Below are positions 8,846 to 21,277 of a stretch of 64,000 nucleotides of DNA, in pieces (position 1 is the stretch's first letter; each line of letters opens with the position of its first letter). Below the pieces are notes generated by a model, which saw only the letters and a program-made list of their open reading frames with translations, did not search any database and had not been told where the DNA came from. The stretch spans positions 1,458,288 through 1,522,287 of the forward strand of contig NZ_JHZF01000011.1 of NCBI RefSeq assembly GCF_000688295.1, in the 5' to 3' direction. The position numbers and the translations under genes were made by a program. Source of the DNA: Pseudooceanicola nanhaiensis DSM 18065. Its GTDB lineage: Bacteria > Pseudomonadota > Alphaproteobacteria > Rhodobacterales > Rhodobacteraceae.

Positions 8846-8873
8846 GGGCCGGAGCATCACGCTCCGGCCCTTT
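8846..8873 (+). terminator. Rho-independent terminator after the PRC-barrel gene
   Basis: A perfect 10-bp stem, GGGCCGGAGC (8846-8855) and GCTCCGGCCC (8861-8870), with loop ATCAC, is followed by TTTC. Confidence 0.85.
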
Positions 8874-8957
8874 CTGCATGTGCGTCTCCCTCCGCCCCCC
8901 TTCCCCCTCAATCCACCATGTCGTAAGGAGGCGCCGACAGCTGCCAGGGGAAGACAC

Positions 8958-11117
<2,160 letters not shown>

Positions 11118-11203
11118 GCGGTCCCGCGCCCCGCGGCGGCTGCTTGCATCGCGCCCGCCGCGAACCTAGGTTCAGACAGAAGACACAGATACCGGACACG
11201 CCC

Positions 11204-11437
11204 ATGCCCATCCAGGCCAACGAAATCGAAGACCTCCTCCGGGAAAGCTTTCCGAACGCGCAGATCACCGTCGAGGGCGCGGACGGCCGGCACTTCTCGG
11301 CCGAGGTCGTCGACGAAAGCTTCCGGGGCATGAACCGCGTCCAGCAGCAACGTGCCGTCTATGCCGCGCTCAAGGGGCACATGGACGGGGCCCACAGCGA
11401 ATTGCACGCGCTCGCGCTCACCACCCGGGCGCCGTGA
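11204..11437 (+). CDS. BolA-family protein
   Basis: Small (77 aa) BolA/IbaG-type protein. It has the fold's helix DLLRESFPNAQITVEG and the loop-helix DESFRGMNRVQQQRAVYAAL ending SELHALALTT; the conserved His of SELHAL is a likely [2Fe-2S] ligand. In the family, BolA binds monothiol glutaredoxins through a shared iron-sulfur cluster and takes part in iron sensing. The monothiol glutaredoxin gene lies only 19 nt downstream, matching that partnership. The ATG at 11204 was chosen because the family starts a few residues before the first helix. Confidence 0.93.
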   Translation: MPIQANEIEDLLRESFPNAQITVEGADGRHFSAEVVDESFRGMNRVQQQRAVYAALKGHMDGAHSELHALALTTRAP

Positions 11438-11456
11438 CGCGGGGAAAGGAAACGAC

Positions 11457-11819
11457 ATGACCGACGTGAAGACCTCGATCGACGAGACCGTGAAAGCCAA
11501 TGACGTGGTGCTCTACATGAAGGGCACCAAGGAGATGCCGCAATGCGGGTTCTCCAGCCGCGTCGCGGGCGTGCTCAACTACATGGGCGTCACCTTCGCC
11601 GACGTGAACGTGCTGGCGGACGAAGAGCTCCGGCAGGGCATCAAGGAATACTCGGACTGGCCGACGATCCCGCAGCTCTACGTGAAGGGCGAATTCGTCG
11701 GCGGCTGCGACATCATCACCGAGATGACGCTGTCGGGCGAGCTCGACCAGCTGTTCGAGGCGAACGGCATCGCCTACGACAAGGACGCGGCCGAGAAGAT
11801 CCGGGCGGCGAACGCCTGA
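11457..11819 (+). CDS. grxD: Monothiol glutaredoxin, Grx4 family
   Basis: Cytosolic [2Fe-2S] carrier of 120 aa. The active-site motif is CGFS in KEMPQCGFSSRV, the mark of monothiol glutaredoxins. The glutathione-binding stretch WPTIPQLYVKGEFVGGCDI follows. It assembles clusters with BolA, encoded directly upstream, and the pair is probably one transcript ending at the hairpin 25 nt after the stop. AAAGGA lies just upstream of the ATG. Confidence 0.96.
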   Translation: MTDVKTSIDETVKANDVVLYMKGTKEMPQCGFSSRVAGVLNYMGVTFADVNVLADEELRQGIKEYSDWPTIPQLYVKGEFVGGCDIITEMTLSGELDQLFEANGIAYDKDAAEKIRAANA

Positions 11820-11843
11820 GGCCCTCCTGGGGCGAGAAGAAAG

Positions 11844-11873
11844 GAGCCGGGTCCCGCGGAGCCCGGCTCTTTC
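11844..11873 (+). terminator. Rho-independent terminator after grxD
   Basis: Stem GAGCCGGG (11844-11851) pairs with CCCGGCTC (11862-11869), followed by TTTC. It separates the bolA-grxD transcript from the convergent zapA transcript. Confidence 0.75.
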
Positions 11874-11948
11874 ATTTGCGGAAGGCCGGTGCGGCTGCTC
11901 CTGTGGAGATGCCGCGCCAGAGCCGGGCGTCCGGCCGGCCGCGCCGCC

Positions 11949-12341
11949 CTACCCCGCCTTCTTCTCGACCTCGTCGGCGATGCTTTCCGCCCGCGCGGCG
12001 AGTTCCGCCAGCGTGTCGGTGACGCGCGCCGGCACCACGGGCACCTCGACGCGCTTCGGCTCGGGCGCGGGGGCGGCCTTCAGCGTCTCCAGCTCGCCCT
12101 TGACCTTGGCCATCTCGCCGTCCGCCTCGCGCAGCCGGTCTTCCAGCCCCGCGGTGCGGTCGGCCAGCATCAGGCCCGCCATCAGGAGCATCCGCGCCTC
12201 GGGCAGCCGGCCGATCTGCTCGGTCAGGACCGAGGCCTCGGTGTCCAGCATCTTGGCGGCGGCGACGAGGTAATGTTCCTCGCCCTCGGCGCAGGCGACC
12301 TCGAACTGGCGGCCGCCGATGGTGATCTCGACCTCGGGCAT
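11949..12341 (-). CDS. zapA: Cell division protein ZapA
   Basis: Cytosolic Z-ring-associated protein of 130 aa. The N-terminal domain begins MPEVEITIGGRQFEVACAEG and contains the ZapA pattern of a short beta domain followed by ARMLLMAGLMLADRTAGLEDRL. The C-terminal half is an Ala/Glu-rich coiled coil. The start overlaps the stop of the upstream coiled-coil gene by one base (TGATG), so the two are translationally coupled. Confidence 0.92.
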   Translation of the reverse strand: MPEVEITIGGRQFEVACAEGEEHYLVAAAKMLDTEASVLTEQIGRLPEARMLLMAGLMLADRTAGLEDRLREADGEMAKVKGELETLKAAPAPEPKRVEVPVVPARVTDTLAELAARAESIADEVEKKAG

Positions 12342-12862
12342 CAGATGTCTCCTTCCGCGGGCGCGCCCGCCTGGTTGCGCACCATGGGCGCCAGCGCCGC
12401 GACGATCGCCTCGGCCTCGCTGCGGTCCGCGGCGTGGGCCGCGCGCAGCGCCTCGAGCTCGGCCGCCAGCCCGTCGTTGACCAGCGTCGCGTCGCCGATG
12501 CCCTCTGCATTGGCCTGCCGCAGCGCACGGTTGCTTTCGCGCAGCTGTTCGTTCGCCATGCGCATCCGCTGCAGGTCCCGGTCGAGCTGCGCCATGGCGG
12601 CCTTCTGGCCGGCGGCCGCCTCGTCCGCGCCGGCCGCGGCCTCGTCCTGGCGGGCCTTCAGCGTCGCGATGCGCTCCTGCAACTGGGCATTGGCCAGCCG
12701 CTCTTCGTCCAGCGCCTGTTCCAGCGCCGCGATCCGGTCCGGATCGGCGCCGGACGCCTCGGGCCCCGCCGCTGCCAGGCCGTCGATCCCCAGTCCGATG
12801 CGGTCGAGCGCCGCGGTCAGCCGGCGCTGCAACTCGTCGAGACGGGCCTCGCTGTCGTTCAT
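12341..12862 (-). CDS. Coiled-coil protein upstream of zapA (ZauP-like candidate)
   Basis: Soluble 173-aa protein, almost entirely coiled coil (about residues 35-150; for example LEQALDEERLANAQLQERI and LDRDLQRMRMANEQLRESNR), with no membrane segment. In Caulobacter a coiled-coil partner of ZapA (ZauP) is encoded immediately upstream of zapA and helps focus the Z-ring. The gene order and one-base overlap here suggest the same role, although this protein is longer and similarity has not been tested. It is divergent from tkt across 239 nt that hold no recognisable element beyond a possible promoter region. Confidence 0.65.
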   Translation of the reverse strand: MNDSEARLDELQRRLTAALDRIGLGIDGLAAAGPEASGADPDRIAALEQALDEERLANAQLQERIATLKARQDEAAAGADEAAAGQKAAMAQLDRDLQRMRMANEQLRESNRALRQANAEGIGDATLVNDGLAAELEALRAAHAADRSEAEAIVAALAPMVRNQAGAPAEGDI

Positions 12863-13101
12863 GCCATGCTCCCCTTGTTCCGTTTCGTCGCGCGCACCGC
12901 GGAGGCGCCCGGACCGAATCGGCCCGGCGTTGCGACAAGTGTCAGTCTAACCAATGGTTTCACCTTTCCCAATCCAATCGCCCCCGCGTTCCCCGACCCG
13001 CCGTTTCCCGCCCGCCCCCCGGCGCGCGCCCTTGATATTCCGGGCCCGGCTGGTAAGAGCGGCCCAACTGCCGCTGCCAGAAACCTCAAGGATCGCGCCC
13101 C

Positions 13102-15117
13102 ATGGACATCGCCGCCCTGCGCAACGCCCACCCCGAACACTGGGACATGGCCACCGCCATCCGCGTGCTGACGCTTGACGCCGTCGCCGCCGCCAATTCC
13201 GGGCATTCCGGGATGCCCATGGGCATGGCCGACGTCGCCACGGTGCTGTTCACCAAGCACATGAAGTTCGACGCCGCGGCGCCGAACTGGATCGACCGCG
13301 ACCGCTTCATCCTCTCCGCGGGCCACGGCTCCATGCTGGTCTATTCGCTCCTGCACCTGACGGGCTACGAGCAGTTCCCGATCGAGGAGCTGAAAAACTT
13401 CCGCCAGCTCGGCGCGCGCACCGCGGGCCACCCCGAGAACTTCCTCGCCCAGGGGATCGAGACGACCACCGGCCCGCTGGGTCAGGGCATCGCGAATTCC
13501 GTGGGCTTCGCCATGGCCGAGGAAATGCTGCGGGCGCGCTACGGCAAGCGGGTCTTCGACCACCACACCTATGTCATCGCGGGCGACGGCTGCCTGATGG
13601 AGGGCGTCAGCCAGGAGGCGATCGGGCTTGCCGGCCGCCACCAGCTGTCGAAGCTGATCGTCTTCTGGGACAACAACTCGATCACCATCGACGGCAAGGT
13701 CGACCTCGCCGACCGCACCGACCAGGTGATGCGCTTCAAGGCCTCCGGCTGGCACGTGCAGGAAATCGACGGCCACGACCCCGAGGCGATCGACGCGGCC
13801 ATCACCGCGGCCAAGGGCTCCAAGAAGCCGTCGATGATCGCCTGCAAGACGCATATCGCGATCGGCTCCTCGGCGCAGGACACCTCCAAGGGCCACGGCG
13901 CGCTGACCGATCCGAAGCTGATCGAGGACACGCGGCAGGTCTATGGCTGGACCGCCCCCGCCTTCGAGATCCCGGGCGAGATCAAGTCGAAATGGGAAGA
14001 GGCCGGCCGCCGCGGCGCCGAGGCGCGCTTCGCCTGGGAAGAGCGGTTCTCGTCCGTCTCCGAACGGCGGCAGGGCGAGATTCACCGGATCATGGCAGGC
14101 GAGGCGCCGAAGAAGCTCTCGTCGGTGATCCGTGCGCTGAAGAAGCAGGTCTCGGAAAGCGCGCCCAAGGTCGCCACCCGGAAGAGCTCCGAGATGGTGC
14201 TCGAGGTGGTGAACCCGATCATGCCCGAAACCGTGGGCGGCTCGGCCGACCTGACCGGCTCGAACAACACCAAGACCGGCGATCTGGGCGTCTTCGACAT
14301 CGACAACCGCGCGGGCCGCTTCGTGCACTGGGGCATCCGCGAACACGGCATGGCCGCGGCGATGAACGGCATGGCGCTGCACGGCGGGGTCCGGCCCTAT
14401 TCCGGCACCTTCATGTGCTTCACCGATTACGCCCGCCCCGCGATGCGGCTCTCGGCGCTGATGAAGCAGCCGGTGGTCTACGTGATGACCCACGACAGCA
14501 TCGGCCTGGGCGAGGACGGCCCCACGCACCAGCCGGTCGAACATGTGGCGATGCTGCGCGCGACGCCGAACATGCTGGTCTTCCGCCCCGCCGACACGGT
14601 CGAGACCGCCGAGGCATGGGAGATCGCGCTGACGCAGCAGGACACGCCCTCGGTGCTGTCGCTGACCCGTCAGAACGTCGCCACCGTGCGGAAAGAGCAC
14701 AAGACGAAGAACATGGTCGCCCAGGGCGCCTATGTCCTGGCCGACGCCGAGGGCAAGCGGCAGGCGATCCTGATGGCCACCGGTTCCGAGGTCGAGATCG
14801 CCATGGCCGCCCGTGACCTGCTGCAGGCCGAGGGCATCGGCACCCGCGTCGTCTCCATGCCCTGCTGGGAGCTCTTCGAGGCGCAGGACGACGCCGTCCG
14901 CCGCCGCGTCCTGCCCGCGGGCCCCGTCCGCGTCGCGGTCGAGGCGGGCGTCCGCATGGGCTGGGACCGCTGGCTCTGCGGCGAGCGCGGGCGCGAGGCC
15001 AAGGCGGGCTTCGTCGGCATGGACAGCTTCGGCGCCTCCGCCCCGGCCGAGGTCCTCTACGAGCACTTCGGCATCACCGCCGAAGCCGTGGCCGCGAAGG
15101 TCAAGTCGCTGCTCTGA
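13102..15117 (+). CDS. tkt: Transketolase
   Basis: Thiamine-diphosphate enzyme of the pentose-phosphate and Calvin pathways, 671 aa, the full family length. Visible blocks are the N-terminal [17 protein letters not shown], the ThDP-binding motif [13 protein letters not shown] near residue 155, [11 protein letters not shown], and the pyrimidine-domain [17 protein letters not shown] near residue 415 with FSDY-like [12 protein letters not shown]. It opens a carbon-metabolism block with two gap genes downstream but has its own terminator, so it is probably a single-gene transcript. Confidence 0.97.
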   Translation: MDIAALRNAHPEHWDMATAIRVLTLDAVAAANSGHSGMPMGMADVATVLFTKHMKFDAAAPNWIDRDRFILSAGHGSMLVYSLLHLTGYEQFPIEELKNFRQLGARTAGHPENFLAQGIETTTGPLGQGIANSVGFAMAEEMLRARYGKRVFDHHTYVIAGDGCLMEGVSQEAIGLAGRHQLSKLIVFWDNNSITIDGKVDLADRTDQVMRFKASGWHVQEIDGHDPEAIDAAITAAKGSKKPSMIACKTHIAIGSSAQDTSKGHGALTDPKLIEDTRQVYGWTAPAFEIPGEIKSKWEEAGRRGAEARFAWEERFSSVSERRQGEIHRIMAGEAPKKLSSVIRALKKQVSESAPKVATRKSSEMVLEVVNPIMPETVGGSADLTGSNNTKTGDLGVFDIDNRAGRFVHWGIREHGMAAAMNGMALHGGVRPYSGTFMCFTDYARPAMRLSALMKQPVVYVMTHDSIGLGEDGPTHQPVEHVAMLRATPNMLVFRPADTVETAEAWEIALTQQDTPSVLSLTRQNVATVRKEHKTKNMVAQGAYVLADAEGKRQAILMATGSEVEIAMAARDLLQAEGIGTRVVSMPCWELFEAQDDAVRRRVLPAGPVRVAVEAGVRMGWDRWLCGERGREAKAGFVGMDSFGASAPAEVLYEHFGITAEAVAAKVKSLL

Positions 15118-15124
15118 GCACGCG

Positions 15125-15154
15125 CCTGATGAAACCGTGCCTGATGAAACCGTG
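15125..15154. repeat. Perfect tandem duplication of 15 bp after tkt
   Basis: CCTGATGAAACCGTG occurs twice back to back (15125-15139 and 15140-15154), between the tkt stop codon and its terminator. No role is evident. Confidence 0.95.
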
Positions 15155-15159
15155 AATGA

Positions 15160-15184
15160 ACGCCCGCCCTCGCGCGGGCGTTTG
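15160..15184 (+). terminator. Terminator after tkt
   Basis: Stem ACGCCCGC (15160-15167) pairs with GCGGGCGT (15174-15181), followed by TTG. It lies 43 nt after the tkt stop. Confidence 0.7.
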
Positions 15185-15215
15185 TCTTCCTGATACCCAA
15201 CAGGAGGATGAATTC

Positions 15216-16424
15216 ATGACCAGACGCACCCTGACCCTGCTCGCGGGCGCCACCGCCCTCGTCGCGATGCCGGCGCTCGCCCAGCAGGACGCCACCTTCA
15301 CATGGGGCGAACGCAACACCGACCTCGCCCCCGCCGAAGACAGCCAGTTCCGCGCCGAGCTCGTCTCCTCCGGGATCGAGACCGAGCGCGAGACGATCGT
15401 CGGCGGCCTGGTCCATCCCTGGGGGATCGAGGTGCTGCCCGACGGCGGCGGCTACCTCGTGACCGAACGCGAAGGGCGGCTGCGCCATGTCTCGGCGGAC
15501 GGCACGCTCTCCGACCCGATCGGCGGCCTGCCCGAGGTCGACGCCCGCGAACAGGGCGGGCTGCTCGACGTGGCGCTCGGGCCCGATTTCGCCAATGACC
15601 GCATGGTCTTCTGGACCTACGCGAAGCCCGTCGAGGGCGGCGTCGTCACCGCCGCGGCCAAGGGCCGGCTGAACGAGGACATGACTGAACTGACCGACGT
15701 CACCGACATCTTCGTGCAGGAGCCCGCGGTGGACGCGCCGATGCACTTCGGCTCGCGCATCCTCTTCGACGGGAACGGCCACGCCTTCGTCACCACGGGC
15801 GAGCATTTCACGCAGGAGAACCGGCAGCTGGCGCAGGACCTCGGCACCACCTTCGGCAAGGTCGTGCGGATCACGCTCGACGGCGAGGCGCCCGAGGACA
15901 ATCCCTTCGTCGGCGACGACAGTGCCATCGACACGATCTTCAGCTACGGCCACCGCAACATCCAGGGCGCGCTGATGATGGATGACACGCTCTGGACCAT
16001 CGAACACGGCCCCAAGGGCGGCGACGAGCTGAACCTGACCGAGGCCGGGAAGAACTATGGCTGGCCGGTCATCTCCTATGGCGAGCAATATTCCGGCAAT
16101 CCCGTCGGCTCCGGCGAGGCGCAACAGGAGGGGATGGAACAGCCGGTCTATTTCTGGGACCCGGTGATCGCGCCGGCCGGGATGCTCGCCTATGACGGCG
16201 AGATGTTCGCGGACTGGAACGGCGACCTGCTGATCTCCTCGCTCTACCCGGGCGGGATCGTCCGGCTCGAGATGGAGGACGGCAAGGTGGTCGCCGAGGA
16301 GCGGCTCGCCCGCGACGTGGGCCGCGTCCGCGACATCGCGGTGGACGACGACGGCTCGCTGCTGGTGCTGACCGATTTCGAGGACGGGCAGCTCCTGCGG
16401 ATCTCGACCGGCGGCGACAGCTGA
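15216..16424 (+). CDS. Periplasmic PQQ-dependent sugar dehydrogenase (aldose sugar dehydrogenase type)
   Basis: Exported oxidoreductase of the YliI/soluble glucose dehydrogenase group, predicted to oxidise aldoses in the periplasm with PQQ. A signal peptide (MTRRTLTLLAGATALVAMPA, then LAQ) covers residues 1-23. The beta-propeller domain includes VHPWGIEVLPDGGYLV-type start, REGRLRHV, GGLLDVALGPDF, FSYGHRNIQGAL, EHGPKGGDELN and GMLAYDGEMF, all typical blades of the family. GGAGG precedes the ATG at 15216. Length 402 aa is normal. No PQQ-synthesis genes are in the window. Confidence 0.88.
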   Translation: MTRRTLTLLAGATALVAMPALAQQDATFTWGERNTDLAPAEDSQFRAELVSSGIETERETIVGGLVHPWGIEVLPDGGGYLVTEREGRLRHVSADGTLSDPIGGLPEVDAREQGGLLDVALGPDFANDRMVFWTYAKPVEGGVVTAAAKGRLNEDMTELTDVTDIFVQEPAVDAPMHFGSRILFDGNGHAFVTTGEHFTQENRQLAQDLGTTFGKVVRITLDGEAPEDNPFVGDDSAIDTIFSYGHRNIQGALMMDDTLWTIEHGPKGGDELNLTEAGKNYGWPVISYGEQYSGNPVGSGEAQQEGMEQPVYFWDPVIAPAGMLAYDGEMFADWNGDLLISSLYPGGIVRLEMEDGKVVAEERLARDVGRVRDIAVDDDGSLLVLTDFEDGQLLRISTGGDS

Positions 16425-16436
16425 GCCCAGGGAACA

Positions 16437-16463
16437 GGCCGGGCCCGCGGGTCCGGCCATTTC
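16437..16463 (+). terminator. Terminator-like hairpin after the sugar dehydrogenase gene
   Basis: GGCCGG (16437-16442) pairs with CCGGCC (16453-16458), with a further inner GC stem, followed by ATTTCG. Confidence 0.6.
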
Positions 16464-16545
16464 GTTCCTGCGGAGGGCGGGCCTGATCTGGACCCCGGCG
16501 TCCCTGCGCCTAGGATGGCGCGGATTCGCGACAACAGGATGCACC

Positions 16546-17484
16546 ATGCCCGTCAAAGCCCTTCTCATCGCCCCCAATGCCCAGAGCTTCGCCGATGCGA
16601 TCAAGGCGCTGAGGCCCGACGCGCAGATCTCTGCGGCGGACACCGCCGACGAAGCGATCCCGCTCGCGGGCGAGGCCGAGGTGCTCATCACCATGGGCAG
16701 CTCCTTCAAGCCCGAGCTCATCGCGGCGATGCCGAAACTGAAGTGGATCCAGGCGCTCTCGGCCGGGACCGACCACATCCAGCGGGTCGAGGGGCTGCCG
16801 GATGTGCCGCTGACCTCCCTCTCGGGCGCACACGGGCCGCAGATGACCGAACTGGCCATCCTCCTGATGCTGGCCCTGCCCCGCAACCTGCGGAAAACGC
16901 TCGAGAACCAGGCGAAGCACGCATGGAAACGGACGAAGGTCACCACGCTGGTCGGCAAGCGGCTCTGCATCCTCGGGCTGGGCGCCATCGCGGAAGAGCT
17001 GATCGCCCGCGCCCTGCCCTTCGGGATGGAGATCACCGGCGTCTCGGACGGGCGGAGCGAGATGGACGGCGTCGCCCGCATCTACCCCTACGACCGGCTT
17101 GCCGAGGCGGCGGCCGAGGCGGATTTCCTCTGCGTCCTCGCCCCCCTGACCGACCGCAGCCGCGGCATCGTCAACGCGGAGGTGCTCAGGGCGCTCGGGC
17201 CGGACGGGTATCTCGTCTCCATGGGCCGTGGCCCGGTGGTGGACGAGGCCGCGCTGATCGCAGCACTTTCGGACGGCACCATCGCGGGCGCCGGCCTCGA
17301 CGTCTTCGACGTGGAGCCGCTGCCGGGCGAGAGCCCGTTCTGGGACATGGAGAACGTCATCGTCACCCCGCATATCGGCGGCGCCTCGGACCGCTATCCG
17401 CAGCAGGCCGCCCCGATCGTCGCGGGCAACCTCGAGGCGTGGGAAACGCAGGGCGCCGAAGGGCTCCGCAACCGCGTCCGCTGA
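16546..17484 (+). CDS. D-2-hydroxyacid dehydrogenase family protein
   Basis: NAD(P)-dependent reductase of 2-keto acids, 312 aa. The Rossmann motif is the non-standard LGLGAIAEEL (CILGLGAIA) at about residues 138-150. Active-site blocks are SMGRGPVVDEAALIAAL (catalytic Arg expected in the preceding loop), DVFDVEPLPGESPFWD (Glu) and VIVTPHIGGAS (His), so the Arg-Glu-His set appears complete. Substrate is not readable; glyoxylate, hydroxypyruvate and phenylpyruvate reductases share this pattern. Confidence 0.88.
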   Translation: MPVKALLIAPNAQSFADAIKALRPDAQISAADTADEAIPLAGEAEVLITMGSSFKPELIAAMPKLKWIQALSAGTDHIQRVEGLPDVPLTSLSGAHGPQMTELAILLMLALPRNLRKTLENQAKHAWKRTKVTTLVGKRLCILGLGAIAEELIARALPFGMEITGVSDGRSEMDGVARIYPYDRLAEAAAEADFLCVLAPLTDRSRGIVNAEVLRALGPDGYLVSMGRGPVVDEAALIAALSDGTIAGAGLDVFDVEPLPGESPFWDMENVIVTPHIGGASDRYPQQAAPIVAGNLEAWETQGAEGLRNRVR

Positions 17485-17598
17485 GCCGCTCCGGCCCTCG
17501 ACGGGGGTGAATCACCCGCCCGACACGGGGCGGGTGCGCCGCATCTCGCGCGGGCTGCGGCGGAGGGGTTAGCGCCACCATCGGGGGCCCTCCCGGAA

Positions 17599-17610
17599 GT
17601 TATCGCTAAC
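17599..17610. promoter_or_regulatory. LacI-type operator upstream of the first gap gene
   Basis: GTTATCGCTAAC is a 12-bp near-palindrome with the central CG typical of LacI-family sites, 88 nt before the gap ATG. It differs by one base from the perfect site before the second gap gene. A TATAGA sequence near 17664 could be the -10 element, which would place the operator upstream of the promoter. Another GTTAGCG half-site lies at about 17567. Confidence 0.55.
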
Positions 17611-17697
17611 ACATTGATATTCGGGCCTTATCAGCCTTCCTTTTTGCCCTATTTCCCGGCTATAGACCTCTCGAAATCCCATTCAGGAGCTGCCCCA

Positions 17698-18702
<1,005 letters not shown>

Positions 18703-18726
18703 TCTCCTGCCGCGCGGCAGGTCGAG

Positions 18727-18756
18727 ACGCCCCGCCCCTGCCGGCGGGGCGTTTTG
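18727..18756 (+). terminator. Terminator after gap paralog 1
   Basis: A 10-bp stem, ACGCCCCGCC (18727-18736) with GGCGGGGCGT (18743-18752), loop CCTGCC, is followed by TTTG. Confidence 0.85.
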
Positions 18757-18769
18757 CTTTGCGCGCGTT

Positions 18770-18831
18770 GACGGGGGCGCTGCCCCCGTCGCCTGCGGCG
18801 ACTCCCCCGGGATATTTTTGGCAAGAGGAAG
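18770..18831. repeat. Extragenic palindromic repeat, copy A
   Basis: A 9-bp hairpin (GACGGGGGC, loop GCT, GCCCCCGTC) is followed by a smaller GCC/GGC hairpin, CCCCCGGGATATTTTT and GGCAAGAGGAAG. Four related copies occur at 37440, 46452, 49711 and 60749. This copy lies between the convergent ends of gap and the serine hydrolase gene. Confidence 0.75.
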
Positions 18832-18841
18832 CTGGCCGGGA

Positions 18842-19855
18842 TCAGGCGGCGGCGAGGACGGGGCCTCGGATGAGGTCCATCAGGTCGCCGAAATAGCCTT
18901 CGGAGCGGGCGGGGCGTGTCGGATCGGAGGTGATGGCCACCGTGATCGCGCGGCCCGGCACGACGCAGAGGATCTGGCCGCCGTAGCCGCGGGCCAGCGC
19001 GAAACGGTCGGCGCCCTGGCCGCCGAGGAACCAGCCGTAGCCGTAGCCGAGACCCGACCAGGGCGAGCGCGCGCGCGGCTCGAAGCTGCGGGAGAGCCAG
19101 TCGGCACCGACCACCCGGGTGCCGTTCCACACGCCGTCCTGCCGCACCATCTCTCCGATCCGGAGGAGCGCGCGGGGTGAGAGCGCCATCTCGTTCCCGC
19201 CCATGTAGCGCCCCTGGGGATCGCGGGTCCAGGGCGGGATGGCGATGTCGAGCGGATCGGCCAGCCAGTCCCGGGCCAGGTCGAGCAGGGAGCGGCCGGT
19301 CGCCGCCGAGAGAGCGGCGCCGAGCACGTGGAACGAGCCGGTGGAATAGAGCATCCGCCCGCCCGGCTCGGCCACGAAGTCGCGCGAGAGCGCATCGGCG
19401 ACCCAGTTCCCGCTCGCGACCCAGGCGCCGTAGTTCGGGCCCGAGGTCCGCTCCAGCCCCGCGCGCATGGTCACGAGGTCCTCGACCGTGAGCGCGGCCA
19501 CGCGCGGGTCGGCCCCTTGCGGGATCAGCCGCGGCGCGATCTCGCCGAGCCGCGCCCTGACGCCCGGGATCGCGCCGCGGTCGATGGCGATGCCGGTGAG
19601 CAACGCGACGATGGTCTTGGAGACCGATTTCACATTGGCCGCGCGGTCGAGCCCGGGGCCGCGCGGCGCCTCGGCCAGGACGGTCTCTCCGCCCTGTGCG
19701 ACGAGGATGGCGTGCAGCTGGTCGAGACGGCGGGCGGCCTCCGCCACCTGCCCCCAGCCCGAGGATCGGGCGCGGATCGGCGTGGTGGCGAGGCCGGCTG
19801 CGGCGAGGCCGCCGCCAAGCGCGGCGCGGCGGGTCCATGGGCGGAGATCTGTCAT
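18842..19855 (-). CDS. Serine hydrolase, class C beta-lactamase family
   Basis: Exported 337-aa penicillin-binding-protein-like hydrolase. The N-terminus MTDLRPWTRRAALGGG carries a twin-arginine-like motif before a hydrophobic stretch, so Tat export is plausible. The catalytic SxxK is SVSK in NVKSVSKTIVALL near residue 78, the second motif is YST in MLYSTGSFHVLG near residue 173, and GYGGQILCVVP sits where the KTG-like motif is expected. In this fold the activity may be esterase, D-aminopeptidase or transpeptidase-like; sequence does not decide. Confidence 0.83.
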   Translation of the reverse strand: MTDLRPWTRRAALGGGLAAAGLATTPIRARSSGWGQVAEAARRLDQLHAILVAQGGETVLAEAPRGPGLDRAANVKSVSKTIVALLTGIAIDRGAIPGVRARLGEIAPRLIPQGADPRVAALTVEDLVTMRAGLERTSGPNYGAWVASGNWVADALSRDFVAEPGGRMLYSTGSFHVLGAALSAATGRSLLDLARDWLADPLDIAIPPWTRDPQGRYMGGNEMALSPRALLRIGEMVRQDGVWNGTRVVGADWLSRSFEPRARSPWSGLGYGYGWFLGGQGADRFALARGYGGQILCVVPGRAITVAITSDPTRPARSEGYFGDLMDLIRGPVLAAA

Positions 19856-19937
19856 CCACAGGAGGATGCACCGCCCCGCCCCCCTATCAAGCGCCGCGGC
19901 GCCTGCGACGCCTCACTTCCGCGTGTGCGCGTCGTGG

Positions 19938-19989
19938 TTGACCTTTGGACGGCGCGGCGTATGCTCCCGCGGAGATTGTTAGCGCTAAC
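19938..19989 (+). promoter_or_regulatory. Promoter and perfect LacI-type operator of the second gap gene
   Basis: TTGACC (19938-19943) and TATGCT (19960-19965), 16 nt apart, form a good sigma-70-type promoter. The perfect palindrome GTTAGCGCTAAC at 19978-19989 begins just after the expected transcription start, the classic place for a repressor. GGGAGGA precedes the ATG at 20013. Confidence 0.7.
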
Positions 19990-20012
19990 CTGACCGTCGG
20001 GAGGACCGCGCC

Positions 20013-21017
<1,005 letters not shown>

Positions 21018-21082
21018 GGCCCGGGCTTGATCGGCCCCCGCCGCTCGGGCATAGCCGGGAGGCACCTCGGACCGGGCAGAGC

Positions 21083-21226
21083 ATGACCAACCAGATCGCC
21101 ATCGCCATCGGGCTTGCCGTCGCCCTGTTCCTCGGCGCCGACGCCTTGCTCTTCGACTGGAGCAACACCCTGTTTCTCGCCCGGAAATTCGCCGACATGA
21201 TTGAATGGATGGCCTTCTGGCGATAA
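21083..21226 (+). CDS. Small membrane protein downstream of gap
   Basis: 47-aa product starting MTNQIAIAIGLAVALFLGAD and ending DMIEWMAFWR. Residues 4-30 form one transmembrane segment; the C-terminus is short and amphipathic (FDWSNTLFLARKFADMIEW). It sits 65 nt after gap paralog 2 and 51 nt before a hydrolase gene. I do not recognise a function. Homologs next to gap in databases may carry a gap annotation only by neighbourhood. Length, hydrophobic pattern and position support a real gene. Confidence 0.6.
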   Translation: MTNQIAIAIGLAVALFLGADALLFDWSNTLFLARKFADMIEWMAFWR

Positions 21227-21277
21227 CCATGTCGGGGCCGCGCGCCCTGCCGGCCCGAGTGGAAGGAAGTGCCCGGC

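Noticed and set aside
11820-11948. 6S RNA gene next to zapA, as in many alphaproteobacteria
   Set aside because: The 129-nt space is too short and is largely filled by the grxD terminator; no 6S-like long bulged hairpin is seen.
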